The position numbers and the translations under genes were made by a program. A stretch of 64,000 bases of DNA. It comes from Flavobacterium saccharophilum. Lineage in GTDB: Bacteria; Bacteroidota; Bacteroidia; Flavobacteriales; Flavobacteriaceae. The stretch spans positions 186,001 through 250,000 of the forward strand of contig NZ_FRBY01000002.1 of assembly GCF_900142735.1 (NCBI RefSeq), read 5' to 3'. Positions 8,976 through 19,233 of the stretch are shown piece after piece. Positions within the stretch are counted from its first letter, which is position 1. Each line of letters starts with the position of its first letter. The notes under the pieces were generated by a model that was given only the letters and a program-made list of their open reading frames with translations, had not been told where the DNA came from and ran no database searches.

Positions 8976-9390
8976 ATTCAAAATTAATTTTAATATTTAT
9001 TTGTAGCTATTCCTGCTATGAATGACTTGCCAAATATATGATAATTCCCTTTTTAAAAAAATAACAATCGCAATAACCTATCAACATTACATTTTACATA
9101 TTTAAAAACTCGTATCCCTATTTATCTCAAAACTTACTAAAAATGGCAGTCTCAATAAATAAAACCACAAACAATATATGCCCTACATTACTCCCCAAGT
9201 CAATAAAAATAAGCTTTTCGCCAGTAAAAATCGATAATGATAAAACTGAACATCTTAAGTACAATTAACTTTTATATAAAAAGAAAACATATGTAAGATA
9301 TTATTATTTTCTTCGTATTCCTATTTTATTCATCATTGATTTCTATCGCAATTTCGTCGGTAAAATACATATTACTCTTTACTGAAATAA
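8976..9390. other. AT-rich non-coding spacer upstream of fabG
   Basis: No convincing ORF is present in this roughly 415-base spacer. It holds the fabG -7 box near its left end. Otherwise it is AT-rich sequence without a clear repeat or structured RNA that I could identify. Confidence 0.5.
9031..9038 (-). promoter_or_regulatory. -7 box TATATTTG for fabG
   Basis: The minus-strand sequence TATATTTG matches TAnnTTTG and lies 55 bases before the fabG ATG. The -33 element is unclear. Confidence 0.5.
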
Positions 9391-9420
9391 AAAAAGCAGC
9401 TCAAAAATTGAGCTGCCCTT
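9391..9420 (-). terminator. Intrinsic terminator of the SusCD operon
   Basis: The arms GCAGCTCAA (9396-9404) and TTGAGCTGC (9408-9416) form a tight hairpin. On the minus strand it is followed by a run of T residues. It sits 34 bases after the stop of the DUF4302 gene and closes the operon. Confidence 0.85.
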
Positions 9421-9453
9421 CCTCCAAAAATTAAAATCAAAACTAAAAAATTC

Positions 9454-10800
9454 TTAATTAAGCTTCCATGTCGTCATTCTAAATGGACTTGACGCACTAG
9501 TGAAGGTATAAACCGGTTCAGAATAAACTAATCTGAAATTTTCTTTTTTCACATAAATCCCCTCCGGATCCATCAAATATTTATCAAAACTTGCAAGGAT
9601 TGCGGGTGTTGCCACCGTTGTATTTCCGTTCCATGATTTATGTTTAAGGACCATCTTTTTACCTGCTTCATCTTCTTCAACAGTAACAAAATGCTGTAAT
9701 GGTGCTCTTCTCACAAAACTGTAATAAATAAAGGTTCCAATCCTGCTATTACTATAGATTTCAATCGTTGAAATACTTTGCCCCTCTGGTAAGGCTGCAT
9801 TAATTTTTTCTATTTCTGCATAAAATAATGGGGAATTAGTAGGTGCTTCTACAGTGTAATCATCTATAAAGAATCCAAACCAGCCTAATGGTTGCCCGGG
9901 AAGTAATAATTTATAATCATCAGTAAGAGCCAAAGGCTTGTCTGTGTATTTTATAACAGCACTGACACCATTTGTACCAGTTGCTGTAAAGCTCCCATCC
10001 GTATCACTATAAGTAAAATTGGTTAATTTTTGTCCGCCAACTTCAACGGCAGGACTTACTACAATTCCGGTTGGAGTATATCCAACTCCCATATTATAAC
10101 TTACAGAATACCCCGTTTCAATAGAATTTGATTCAGCAAAACGAGTTGCCGCCGTAAATGAGAAATCAAATTTATGGATAGCTGTACCATCATTAGTTTC
10201 AAGCAGTCTAAAAAGTGGTCTGTCTTCTCCACCTATAACATTTTGCTCCATTATAAGATTTTCTGACAGATCTGTCCAATCTTCGGCTGTTGCTTTTACA
10301 AAACGTAATTCTCGATTGTTTCTATTTGTTTTAAAAACAATATCTCCATTTTCTTGTCCATAATACAAAAACTGAAAATCTCCCAAATATCCTTCTGCTT
10401 CGAGCGAAGGAATTGGATAACTATTGGAGTCTGATAAAAGGTGAATTCTGTTTTTAGTGGTAAAAACGACACTAACAGTACTACCTAACTGAATTTCGTA
10501 TTCACTTTTATAAGTCTTAGTATCACTATCAAAATCTGAAGCCATTTGAACAGTTCCGTCTTTGGCAAACTTAAATAAATGCGTATATCCGCCTAAAACC
10601 GTGTTATCTGTAAAATAAACGGCTTTCCATCCAAATTCTGAAGAAAGCAATAAGTCATTTAATTCTCCTTTTTGAGCATTTAAACGCTCTGTCGGCGTTT
10701 GGTCAAACTTTTGTTCAGCATCTGTATTATCATTACAGCTGCTCAAATGCAGAACTAAAAGTGCTGCAAATAAATACTTATATAGGTGTTTTATTTTCAT
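9454..10800 (-). CDS. DUF4302-like lipoprotein
   Basis: This 448-residue protein has a lipoprotein signal peptide ending in LHLSSC with Cys22 as lipid anchor. The region after it (about residues 35-110: TPTERLNAQKGELNDLLLSS and SEFGWKAVYF) matches what I know of the DUF4302 family, which is found beside SusC/SusD genes in Bacteroidota. The function is unknown; it is probably a surface-exposed ligand-binding or accessory component. It is the last gene of the unit, 10 bases after the zinc metallohydrolase gene. The family name is from memory and needs a profile search. Confidence 0.75.
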   Translation of the reverse strand: MKIKHLYKYLFAALLVLHLSSCNDNTDAEQKFDQTPTERLNAQKGELNDLLLSSEFGWKAVYFTDNTVLGGYTHLFKFAKDGTVQMASDFDSDTKTYKSEYEIQLGSTVSVVFTTKNRIHLLSDSNSYPIPSLEAEGYLGDFQFLYYGQENGDIVFKTNRNNRELRFVKATAEDWTDLSENLIMEQNVIGGEDRPLFRLLETNDGTAIHKFDFSFTAATRFAESNSIETGYSVSYNMGVGYTPTGIVVSPAVEVGGQKLTNFTYSDTDGSFTATGTNGVSAVIKYTDKPLALTDDYKLLLPGQPLGWFGFFIDDYTVEAPTNSPLFYAEIEKINAALPEGQSISTIEIYSNSRIGTFIYYSFVRRAPLQHFVTVEEDEAGKKMVLKHKSWNGNTTVATPAILASFDKYLMDPEGIYVKKENFRLVYSEPVYTFTSASSPFRMTTWKLN

Positions 10801-10810
10801 AATAGTTCTT

Positions 10811-11671
10811 TTAATTATTTATTACAGCTGTTGTGTTTTTTTCGGCCTCATCTCTTAAAGCATAGAAATCCATATTGAAAGCTTCCTTGAAATACTTTAC
10901 CACGATGGCTTCTTTTGCTTTTAACGCAGCAAGAGCTGTCGGACTTTGAATACCCGCTAAAAACGCAGCATATTCCGCTTTAGAATAGATTAGGATCATC
11001 GAAGCGGTTTCTGCAAAATCTTCATTGATATTTGACCTTGCATAACTCGTGATAAATCCAAGTTCATTTGATTCCGGTATTGCATAATTATACCAATCTG
11101 CCGTATAACCTCCTGGCGTCAGGAGTTTCCATGCTTTTTCATCAAATGGTTTATTCTGATTTAAAATATGAATGTACTCGTGCTGAATTGTATGTATAAA
11201 CTCAGACACATTTGCACGATTTGATTGATCGATATAATCAGTTTCAAACAAGGTAACTCGCTGTCCGCCTTCGGCCAAACCTAAAGTTCTGGTACCTACA
11301 CTATTTAAATTTACCCCTCCTACCAAAACAATCTCTCTTGGTGCTATTTTTTTCACGAAATCCGGACCTCCAATTGTTGCATAACTTTTAAGCCATATTG
11401 TCTGTACAATTTCGAGTGCAGGCTTTACTTTATTAATTGTTGGAGGAAATAAATAACGACTATTATCAACGGTATTTTGATTCCATTTATACTGAACATT
11501 AATATTATATGGATTTAAATAATTAGTTGTTATCCAATTATCCAAGCTTGTTTTTACCGGCTGTGTATAATTTAATTGACTTTCTTTCAGTTGATCATCT
11601 CCAGCACATGAAATTAGAGCCATCGAAACTATTGCTAAAACCGCAATTTTATTATATTTTAATAATTTCAT
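10811..11671 (-). CDS. Substrate import-associated zinc metallohydrolase lipoprotein
   Basis: This 286-residue lipoprotein has a lipobox ALISC with Cys22. It carries a zinc protease motif H164-E-Y-I-H168 in TIQHEYIHIL, and a downstream NEDFAE segment (216-221) can supply the third zinc ligand. Proteins of this type (TIGR04549 as I recall) are encoded directly beside SusC/SusD pairs. They are thought to process the substrate before import. It lies between SusD (17 bases upstream) and the DUF4302 gene, all on the minus strand. The natural substrate is unknown; a peptide or protein-bound compound would fit the HExxH motif. Confidence 0.85.
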   Translation of the reverse strand: MKLLKYNKIAVLAIVSMALISCAGDDQLKESQLNYTQPVKTSLDNWITTNYLNPYNINVQYKWNQNTVDNSRYLFPPTINKVKPALEIVQTIWLKSYATIGGPDFVKKIAPREIVLVGGVNLNSVGTRTLGLAEGGQRVTLFETDYIDQSNRANVSEFIHTIQHEYIHILNQNKPFDEKAWKLLTPGGYTADWYNYAIPESNELGFITSYARSNINEDFAETASMILIYSKAEYAAFLAGIQSPTALAALKAKEAIVVKYFKEAFNMDFYALRDEAEKNTTAVINN

Positions 11672-11688
11672 AATTTTAAATTTTAAGA

Positions 11689-13167
11689 TTATCTAGGATT
11701 TAATTCTACTCCTGTATTCGATGCATGAAGTGGAATTTGCAACGCTCTACGATTATCATCCTTTACTAATATATTAACAGGTTTGTTTGACGTTTCATGT
11801 TTAACCACAATGTTAAAACGCTTTATATCAAACCATCTCAATCCTTCATGTATAAAATCTCTTCTTCTTGTTTCTGCAATTGCTTTTACATAAGAGGTTT
11901 GTACAGGTGTCATTGTATAAAATGGTGTGTATTCGTCTGGAACAACTGGGAATTTCGCTACTACTCTTGCCTCAGTCAACTTATCTGTTGTACTGTCGTA
12001 TGTTGGTGTTCTGGTTGCTAAAAAGTACTCTAATTCCTCATTTACCAGATCTATTTGACCTTTCATAACGTGAGCTTCTATTCTGTTTAAGAAAAACTCA
12101 TCGTTACTAAGCAAAACTTCGGCAACATAGGGATCTCCAATTCCAGCAGTTACATTTGAATATTTAAAATACTCATAAAACTTTGGAAGAAATAAGGTAA
12201 TACTACCATTTGACGAATAAAAGTTATAATAATAAGCTTTTCCAAAAAGGTTTGTAGTTCCTCCAAAAATTTCCGGGCGACCTATACCTGAGAGATTAAA
12301 ACGGTTTAAAGAATACACTCTGCTCACAATTGAATTTGCAGAAACAATCAACAAATTTGTTTCAACATTGCTGCTTCCATATTTTAATTGCTGATCTTCT
12401 ACACCTATAGATTCATAAGTAGAAAAATCCCTTAGTTTACCTTCTGGTCTTGCCCCTAAATCATCTGACAATTCAATAACTCTGTCCCAGTCTCCTTTTA
12501 CTAAATAGAATCTACTCGCAAAAGCTTTTGATGCATTTACATTAAAATGAAATCTTGGCTCTTTGTAATCATTTGTAACATATTTTAAACCTTCTTCGAT
12601 GTCTTTTTCAATAAAATCAAAAACTTCGGCAACAGTATTTCTTTTGTATTTAGTCAATAATTCCGTTTCTGGTTTTGTCACATACGGAATCCCTAAATCT
12701 GATGCAGCAGTATCTGGATTGTAACGCTTAGACCAAAGTGAAACCAACATAAAATGAGAATAAGCCCTTGCGATCAGTGCTTCTCCTTTTTGCGGATTAA
12801 GACTTGTTGGATTTCCTAATTCTTCGATGGCCTGCAAAGCTTTGTTGGCATGGGCGATTGCTTTATAGCATGCATCCCAATAGTAAGCCTGTGTATCAAT
12901 ATTTGTCGTTTCTGTCTGAATCAGCCAGTTATAATTCTGCTCGTTATTTGCCAATGTTTCAGGCATTCCACTATCAAAAACGTTATCAGACATTGTTTCG
13001 GCAATTTCAAAATAACTCATTTGAGGATAAGCTTCCACTAATAATTCTGATATTTTTGCAGGCGTATCAATTTCAGTTCTGTTATCTGGTTTTTCAGATA
13101 GGAAATCATCACAGCTTGAAATACATATAAGTATTAAAAGGGATAATGTTATTTTTAAGTTTTTCAT
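11689..13167 (-). CDS. RagB/SusD family nutrient uptake outer membrane lipoprotein
   Basis: The 492-residue protein has a signal peptide with lipobox CISSC (Cys19). The SusD fold is indicated by early TPR-like segments (YWDACYKAIAHANKALQAIE, then GEALIARAYSHFMLVSLWS) and by the C-terminal ETRRRDFIHEGLRWFDIKRF signature of the family. SusD proteins form the lid over the SusC channel and bind the incoming ligand. It starts 11 bases after the SusC gene ends and is its partner. Confidence 0.95.
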   Translation of the reverse strand: MKNLKITLSLLILICISSCDDFLSEKPDNRTEIDTPAKISELLVEAYPQMSYFEIAETMSDNVFDSGMPETLANNEQNYNWLIQTETTNIDTQAYYWDACYKAIAHANKALQAIEELGNPTSLNPQKGEALIARAYSHFMLVSLWSKRYNPDTAASDLGIPYVTKPETELLTKYKRNTVAEVFDFIEKDIEEGLKYVTNDYKEPRFHFNVNASKAFASRFYLVKGDWDRVIELSDDLGARPEGKLRDFSTYESIGVEDQQLKYGSSNVETNLLIVSANSIVSRVYSLNRFNLSGIGRPEIFGGTTNLFGKAYYYNFYSSNGSITLFLPKFYEYFKYSNVTAGIGDPYVAEVLLSNDEFFLNRIEAHVMKGQIDLVNEELEYFLATRTPTYDSTTDKLTEARVVAKFPVVPDEYTPFYTMTPVQTSYVKAIAETRRRDFIHEGLRWFDIKRFNIVVKHETSNKPVNILVKDDNRRALQIPLHASNTGVELNPR

Positions 13168-13178
13168 GATTTTGACTA

Positions 13179-16100
13179 TTATAATGAAAGGTTTAAAGTA
13201 AATGTGTATTGAGATGTTACTGGTAAAGCAACTCCTCCAGAATTACGAAACTCAGGATCCTGACCATTTAATCTTTTATCAGAATAAAGTAACCATGGAT
13301 TAACCGCAGATCCTTTTAAAGTAAACGTACTTACTCCAATTTTTCTCTTGAAATCACTAGGAAATTCCCAACTCAATGATATATTTTTTAATCGGACAAA
13401 ATCACCATCTGCAATACGTACATCTGAATAATTGTATGTATTGTATGCTTTTGCAAGGTTACGTGCCCCATCATAATTAGCATTCAGACGTTTGTCAGCG
13501 ATAACTGGAACATTTGTAAAATTTTCATCTCCAGGATTGATCCAGCGGTTTGTAAAATCTTTAGTAAATACAGTTAAATCATCATAAGTACTATCGTAAA
13601 TTGGATTCAAGCGAACTTTGTTTCCTCCTGACCCAACAAAAAACACATATAAGGACCAGTTTTTGTAGGTAAATGTATTAGCTAAACCAATCGATTTATT
13701 AGGTTCTATTGATCCTTCATATTTTAAATATTTTGTAACATTTAAATTGTCCTGAAAATTGGCTTCTGTAATATTATTTTCAGCTCCATCCTGCAAAATA
13801 AAGGTCGGAAGGCCTTGGTTGTTTAGACCTGTAAATTGGTATGAATACAATGAATTTCTCGGGTGTCCAACTGTATTTCCTCCATTCGCATCAATTAAAT
13901 CAAATGCCGTTGGTGTATTTTCCAGTCTTGTAATTTCTTGGTTATAAACTGAAAAATTAAGTGTTGTAGACCATTTAAAATCTTTATTATCAAAGTTTTT
14001 AGTTGTAAATGCAACCTCTAAACCTTTAGTTTCCATATCAGCATTATTTCCTTGTCTTATTCTTTGTCCGCCAATTCCGGAAGTAATTACATAATCCACT
14101 AAGTCAAATGCTTTACGGCTATAAACATCAGTAGTAAACTGAACTCTGTTATTAAACATTCCAAGATCAACACCGATGTTAGTTTCGAATTGTTTTTCCC
14201 AAGTTAAATTTGAATTTTGTAATTCATCGATTCTAATTCCTGTTTCTCTGTCATCAAGATTAAAACGATCCGTTACAGCACTTTTGTAGATTGCCAAAGA
14301 ATTTGTTGCAGGCCCCGCTGTAGCAGTTAAACCATACGAAGCTCTTAATGCTAAAGTGTTTACTGATTCAACATTTTTCATGAATTTTTCTTCAGCAACA
14401 TTCCATTTTCCACTAAAAGTATACGTTGGAAGCCATCTTGATGAATCACTATTTCCTTGTCTGTTTGATCCGTCATAACGCCCTGTAACAGATGCCGTAT
14501 AACGACGATCGTAAGTGTAACCTACTTTCCCAAAGAAACCAACTGTTCTTTCTTTTTCTTCATTGAAACCATAATATGAATCTCCTCCATTGATTATTTT
14601 TTCAATTATTCTTGGGTCTGTAAATGCTGTTAATCCTCTGTCGTATTGTAAACCTGCCGCGGTAAAATTATCGCTAGATCGGTCTACCACTCTCATCTCA
14701 GTTCCAAACAAACCTTCTACTTCATGTTTATCACTGAATGTATTTCTGTAATTAACACTATTCCTTAAGTTATAAGATGTCATGTCGTTAGTGAATTTCC
14801 TCAAGAAACCACCATTTGGTAAAACAGAAACTTTTGGAGCATTTAAATCGTTAGGATCCTGATATAAAAAGATATTATCATTTCTAACAAGAGTATTCAC
14901 TCCATCTTCACCATCTGGTGTTCCGGCTTTGTAAGCTCCAACAACGTTTGAACCTTCTAATATTTTATGCTCACGGCTTGTATTTGCGTAACGCGCTGAA
15001 CCTGTTAAATTATAAGTTAAGTGTGGTGATATTTTGTAATCTAAATCCAATTGAAAACGGATATCTTTTACCTCAATTTCCATATAATTGTTGGCCAATT
15101 CGTTTACAATATTCATTTTTGCCCAGTTATTTCTGTAGTATTCCAGATTACCATTTTCGTCATAAGGACGTAAGGTTCTGCTCGTATTTAATACATAGTT
15201 GAATGGGTTGATATCAAAATCACGTGTTACTTTACCAAAAACGACATCTTTCTCACTTTCATAACTTCCCGGCGCACCCTGATCGCGAATAGAAGCTAAT
15301 GTAGATAAGGTAATATTCAATTTATCGTTTACATAAAATGTCCCTTTGATGTTACTTGAAATTTGTTTTACATCATCTGCAATCGTCCATCCCGGATCTG
15401 TATAGTAGCCTAATGAGGCATAAAATGTGTTGTTTTTTCCTCCACCAGAGAAACTTAAAGAGTGGTTTTGTGTAATGGATGGTCTAAATAAAACATCGAA
15501 CCAATCTGTATTAGCCATTTCATATTTTCTTAGAAAATTATTACGGCTAACAGGGTCATTATTCACTAAATAATTTCCTGTCGTAGGGTTATATGTGTTT
15601 ATTGCTCTTCCTAAAATGTTATATGCTCCACCATATCTCCCATTTACTGTTGAAGGCAAATCAAGATAACCTTTGGCTTCCATCTCCTTAAAAATACTCA
15701 TAGACTCCTGAGAATTTAAAATATCATATTGGCTGTAGTTTGGAACTGTTCGAACCGTTTGTTCTAAACCATATGATATTTTTAAAGGCGAATCTCTACG
15801 ACCTTGCTTTGTTGTTACAACTACAACTCCGTTTAATGATCTTGAACCATAAATTGAGGTTGCAGATGCATCTTTAAGAATTTCAATACTTTGAATATCA
15901 TTTGCATTTAAACCCGCTACTGATGAACTCAATAGTGTTTCTGAATTTCCAGAGGCTAAATCTGCGAATGACATATTAATAATATCTTCCTGAACTACAC
16001 CATCAATTACCCATAAAGGCTTTGTGTCTCCAAAAATAGAAGAAGATCCACGAACCGTGATTTTAGGTGCCGTACCAAAAGTTCCTGTTACGTTTTGTAC

Positions 16101-16904
16101 TGTAACCCCAGCTGCTTTACCTTCAATCATTCGGCTAACATCAACAACCCCATCAACTTTCAATTCAGTTCCTGAGATTTTACTTATTGCTCCTGTAAAA
16201 GTTCTTTTTGAAGTTTTCTCATAACCTGTAGTCACAACAACTTCCTTCAAATTTTGACCAAGTTCAGTTAAAACGATTGTTGGATTTGTATTTGAAATTC
16301 CAACTTCTTTAGTTTCCATTCCAACATAAGAAATGACGATTACAGTACTATTGGCTGGCATTTCAATAGAAAAGTTTCCATCAAAATCAGTCAAAACTGC
16401 AATTTTGGTTCCTTTAGCCATAACTGTTGCCCCAGGTAAAGGACTTCCGGTTGCATCGGTAACTTTTCCTTTAATCGTCGGTCCAGCAAATATTTCAAAT
16501 AGTGAATCATGATTAGTTGCATTTGAAAGTGGATCTGAAATCGCATTTTTTTGCAAAATAATCTGATTACTAACTTCTGAGTAAGTAATATTAAATGGTA
16601 CTAAAATTCGGTTAAGAATACTAGACAAAGTTTCTTCATTTGCCTGAATACTAACCTTTTGATTTAATTGCGGCAATCTTGAATTATAAGAAAATTTTAC
16701 ATGTGCGGATTTTTCTATTTTAGATAATGCATTGTCTAAAGTTAAATTTGCAACTGTAATTGTGACTTTTGTATCTAGTTTTCTTTGCCCATTTACACTG
16801 TTTGCCATTGTAACACTTGAAAACACAAGTGCTAAGACAAACTGAAATAGCGTTATTTTCATGATTCGATGGAGTAATCGTTGTTTAACAACTGGTTTTT
16901 TCAT
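13179..16904 (-). CDS. SusC/RagA family TonB-linked outer membrane protein with STN signalling domain
   Basis: This 1241-residue protein has a signal peptide (about 1-40) and a secretin/TonB short N-terminal (STN) domain (about 46-105). A carboxypeptidase-like beta-sandwich (about 143-215) follows, then the EVVVTTGY TonB-box-like segment (221-228), a plug (about 230-365) and a long beta-barrel ending YTFTLNLSL. The STN domain is the feature that lets TonB receptors signal to a FecR anti-sigma factor, and the adjacent fecR-like and fecI-like genes fit this. It imports an unknown ligand together with the next gene, SusD. No glycoside hydrolase genes are near, so a sugar polymer is not the obvious substrate. 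Confidence 0.95.
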   Translation of the reverse strand: MKKPVVKQRLLHRIMKITLFQFVLALVFSSVTMANSVNGQRKLDTKVTITVANLTLDNALSKIEKSAHVKFSYNSRLPQLNQKVSIQANEETLSSILNRILVPFNITYSEVSNQIILQKNAISDPLSNATNHDSLFEIFAGPTIKGKVTDATGSPLPGATVMAKGTKIAVLTDFDGNFSIEMPANSTVIVISYVGMETKEVGISNTNPTIVLTELGQNLKEVVVTTGYEKTSKRTFTGAISKISGTELKVDGVVDVSRMIEGKAAGVTVQNVTGTFGTAPKITVRGSSSIFGDTKPLWVIDGVVQEDIINMSFADLASGNSETLLSSSVAGLNANDIQSIEILKDASATSIYGSRSLNGVVVVTTKQGRRDSPLKISYGLEQTVRTVPNYSQYDILNSQESMSIFKEMEAKGYLDLPSTVNGRYGGAYNILGRAINTYNPTTGNYLVNNDPVSRNNFLRKYEMANTDWFDVLFRPSITQNHSLSFSGGGKNNTFYASLGYYTDPGWTIADDVKQISSNIKGTFYVNDKLNITLSTLASIRDQGAPGSYESEKDVVFGKVTRDFDINPFNYVLNTSRTLRPYDENGNLEYYRNNWAKMNIVNELANNYMEIEVKDIRFQLDLDYKISPHLTYNLTGSARYANTSREHKILEGSNVVGAYKAGTPDGEDGVNTLVRNDNIFLYQDPNDLNAPKVSVLPNGGFLRKFTNDMTSYNLRNSVNYRNTFSDKHEVEGLFGTEMRVVDRSSDNFTAAGLQYDRGLTAFTDPRIIEKIINGGDSYYGFNEEKERTVGFFGKVGYTYDRRYTASVTGRYDGSNRQGNSDSSRWLPTYTFSGKWNVAEEKFMKNVESVNTLALRASYGLTATAGPATNSLAIYKSAVTDRFNLDDRETGIRIDELQNSNLTWEKQFETNIGVDLGMFNNRVQFTTDVYSRKAFDLVDYVITSGIGGQRIRQGNNADMETKGLEVAFTTKNFDNKDFKWSTTLNFSVYNQEITRLENTPTAFDLIDANGGNTVGHPRNSLYSYQFTGLNNQGLPTFILQDGAENNITEANFQDNLNVTKYLKYEGSIEPNKSIGLANTFTYKNWSLYVFFVGSGGNKVRLNPIYDSTYDDLTVFTKDFTNRWINPGDENFTNVPVIADKRLNANYDGARNLAKAYNTYNYSDVRIADGDFVRLKNISLSWEFPSDFKRKIGVSTFTLKGSAVNPWLLYSDKRLNGQDPEFRNSGGVALPVTSQYTFTLNLSL

Positions 16905-17141
16905 AATTTTGGTTTGTTTTGATTAATACTGTTCGCGTGTATTTTAAGAAACGTACTGAATTGCTCTTTACAGAGAGGAATTCAATTTTATAAGTGTCGA
17001 TAATGTTACAGCATTTCGGCACTTTTTTTATGCATACTGTTTTTACATAGGCATTAAATATTAGTTTGGTTTTGGTTGATTTTTAATTCTTTATTTTGGC
17101 TTTATTAGCATTTCATTGTAGTTACAGCTACATGGATTATG

Positions 17142-18254
17142 CTAGTTACAACCTTCTGATGTTATGGTTATTTGGTTACCATTCATTTCGAAATTGGTAT
17201 TAGTACCAATACTTTTACAGATAATTTTTAATTTTTCTGTTAATGGCTGATCACTTAGCGAAGTGGTAAGATGACAATCTTTTAATTTACTCTTCGGATA
17301 ATCAATGTCAACTAAATATGCCTGCTCGATTGTCTCGAAAATTTGGGAAACAGGTATATCGGTAAATTCAAAACTTAATTGCTCAATATTACCAACACTA
17401 CGAACTAACTCCTCGTCTTCAGTAATATTTGTTATTTTATTGAATTTTAAATCACTACGTAAAAATCGAAGCGCCTGATTAGGAAGTAATACTACTTCCT
17501 CCTGGTCTGATTTTCCTACCAGATCATTTGATCTAACCTTCACTTTACCGGTGCGAACAAGAACTTCAACATCAGGCTGATCAGAATAAGCTTTTACTCG
17601 AAAACTAGTTCCAACTACCTTCGTAACGATCTCGTTTGCATAAACATAAAAAGGCTTTGTTGGATTTTTACTAATTTCAAAGAAACCTTCCCCGGATAAA
17701 TAAACCTTTCTTTCGTTTCCGGTAAAGATTTTAGGGTAACTTAATTTACTATTGGGTTGTAACAAAACGGAACTACCATCAGATAATGTAATAATTTGAG
17801 ATTTACTTGAATTATTAGTCTGTTCAACTAAACCTTCACTATTTTCATCAATCAATTCTTTATAAGTAACAATATTATCTTTGCTGAAATGACTTTTATA
17901 AAACCACACTGACATTAAACAAAAGAATATACTTGCAGCAATTCCACTAAGAAGATATTTCCTATAGAAATTATCTCGTGAATTTTCAATAAAATTGATT
18001 TGATTTTCTTTTTCTTCAATTTTCAGCCAGGTCGTTTGTAATGCCTTCTGAATATCAGAAGTAGATAAATTTGATTCTGGTACTTTCATTGCCAATAACA
18101 AGTGTCTGGCATCTTCAACCAACTTTGCCCGGCTACGACTTTCTAATGTCCATTCTTCCCATCCATCTTCGTCAATTTTTGACAAAATCCATGACTGGAA
18201 TGATTCATCAGACAAAAAATCTTCTATTTCGGTATATGTATTACGTTTTTGCAT
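17142..18254 (-). CDS. FecR family anti-sigma factor
   Basis: The 370-residue protein has a cytoplasmic N-terminal part (1-98), one membrane helix (about 101-119) and a periplasmic part. The periplasmic part has FecR-domain motifs such as TLSDGSSVLLQPNSKLSYP, GEGFFEI, FYVYANEIVTKVVGTSFRVKAY-like strands, and a DUF4974-like C-terminus. FecR proteins hold an ECF sigma factor and release it when the SusC/FecA receptor is occupied. The cognate sigma gene is immediately upstream (89 bases) and the receptor gene downstream (237 bases), all on the same strand. Confidence 0.93.
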   Translation of the reverse strand: MQKRNTYTEIEDFLSDESFQSWILSKIDEDGWEEWTLESRSRAKLVEDARHLLLAMKVPESNLSTSDIQKALQTTWLKIEEKENQINFIENSRDNFYRKYLLSGIAASIFFCLMSVWFYKSHFSKDNIVTYKELIDENSEGLVEQTNNSSKSQIITLSDGSSVLLQPNSKLSYPKIFTGNERKVYLSGEGFFEISKNPTKPFYVYANEIVTKVVGTSFRVKAYSDQPDVEVLVRTGKVKVRSNDLVGKSDQEEVVLLPNQALRFLRSDLKFNKITNITEDEELVRSVGNIEQLSFEFTDIPVSQIFETIEQAYLVDIDYPKSKLKDCHLTTSLSDQPLTEKLKIICKSIGTNTNFEMNGNQITITSEGCN

Positions 18255-18343
18255 CTAAAAATGAGGTTACAAAAACATAGAGGACGCAACTCTTATTACA
18301 TACTCACCAAATTGTGATTTTTTTTCTTTTTTTTGAAATAAAA

Positions 18344-18955
18344 TTAAAAACTGCTTGAAGATAGTAGCAGAAATAAAGAGAAAGCCCCCTTCCATTCCTT
18401 GCGAAGACTAAGTAAACCACGGTGTAACAAGTTACTAGCAGATTGATAATTAACATCCAGCATTTCCGCAATTTGTTCAACAGTTAAACCTTGATTATAT
18501 CTAAGATATAGGGCTTCTTTTTGGCGAGAAGGCAATTCGTTTAATAATTTATTTAAATGAATGACTTTTTCTTTCGTTGCATAATCATCATCAATAAGTT
18601 CGTGTTCAACAGAAAACTCTAATAAAAAGGCAATAGAATCTGTACTTGTTGTTTTACGAAAAATATGATCCCTCTCAAACAAACGAGCAATCCTCTTTCT
18701 TACACTGGATAACAAATAAGCTTTTACCACAACAGAACCTTGTAATGAAGCACGGTACACCCAAATATCTGTAAATACGTCCTGAACACAGTCCTGAACT
18801 TTTTCTTCATAAGGAGAAAGTGAATTACCATAACGCACCAAATCTGCATAATATCTTTCAAACAACATAGAAAATGATTTTTCATCACCTTCTTTAAGAT
18901 TATTCCAAAGTGTAATATCGTCAAAACTAGTGAATGGTAAGACAGTGGTTTTCAT
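18344..18955 (-). CDS. ECF RNA polymerase sigma factor (FecI-like)
   Basis: This 203-residue sigma-70-type factor has region 2 in KSFSMLFERYYADLVRYG and CVQDVFTDIW. Region 4 is in LPSRQKEALYLRY, with the helix-turn-helix VEQIAEMLDVNYQSASNLLHRG. Lacking regions 1 and 3, it belongs to the extracytoplasmic function class. It heads a unit with FecR, SusC, SusD and two lipoproteins, so it most likely drives SusC expression when the receptor signals ligand binding. A hydrophobic C-terminal tail (LFLLLSSSSF) is present, as in many Bacteroidota FecI-like proteins. Confidence 0.93.
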   Translation of the reverse strand: MKTTVLPFTSFDDITLWNNLKEGDEKSFSMLFERYYADLVRYGNSLSPYEEKVQDCVQDVFTDIWVYRASLQGSVVVKAYLLSSVRKRIARLFERDHIFRKTTSTDSIAFLLEFSVEHELIDDDYATKEKVIHLNKLLNELPSRQKEALYLRYNQGLTVEQIAEMLDVNYQSASNLLHRGLLSLRKEWKGAFSLFLLLSSSSF

Positions 18956-19180
18956 GGTTAAATTGGGCTGGTATTCTTAAAAAAAATCAGTTAATGAGAT
19001 GAATATATTTTTTTAACATTATCCTTTCATTTTGTGTGATAAATATAGAAAAGCAAATATTTAAATCCCAATTTTTTCACATAAAAGAAACACTTTCTTA
19101 ATGTTAAAAAAATGACATGCTAACTGATTAAGCCTACACCAAACCAATTTAAAGATTATTTTTTTAACCTAAAAACAAAA

Positions 19181-19207
19181 AAAGCCTTGCTAATCTAACA
19201 AGGCTTT
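19181..19207 (-). terminator. Intrinsic terminator after the 142-residue GIY-YIG-like gene
   Basis: Arms AAAGCCTTG (19181-19189) and CAAGGCTTT (19199-19207) flank a 9-base loop. On the minus strand a T-rich stretch follows. It lies 27 bases after the stop of the neighbouring gene. Confidence 0.8.
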
Positions 19208-19233
19208 ACTAAATTATATTTGAGAATTAACTT

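Noticed and set aside
12804-13130. 108-residue plus-strand frame opposite susD
   Set aside because: Antisense to a well-supported SusD gene; the frame follows the codon shadow of the real gene.
9454-18955. Polysaccharide utilisation locus
   Set aside because: No glycoside hydrolase, lyase or sulfatase accompanies the SusCD pair; a metallohydrolase and FecI/FecR regulation point to another ligand.
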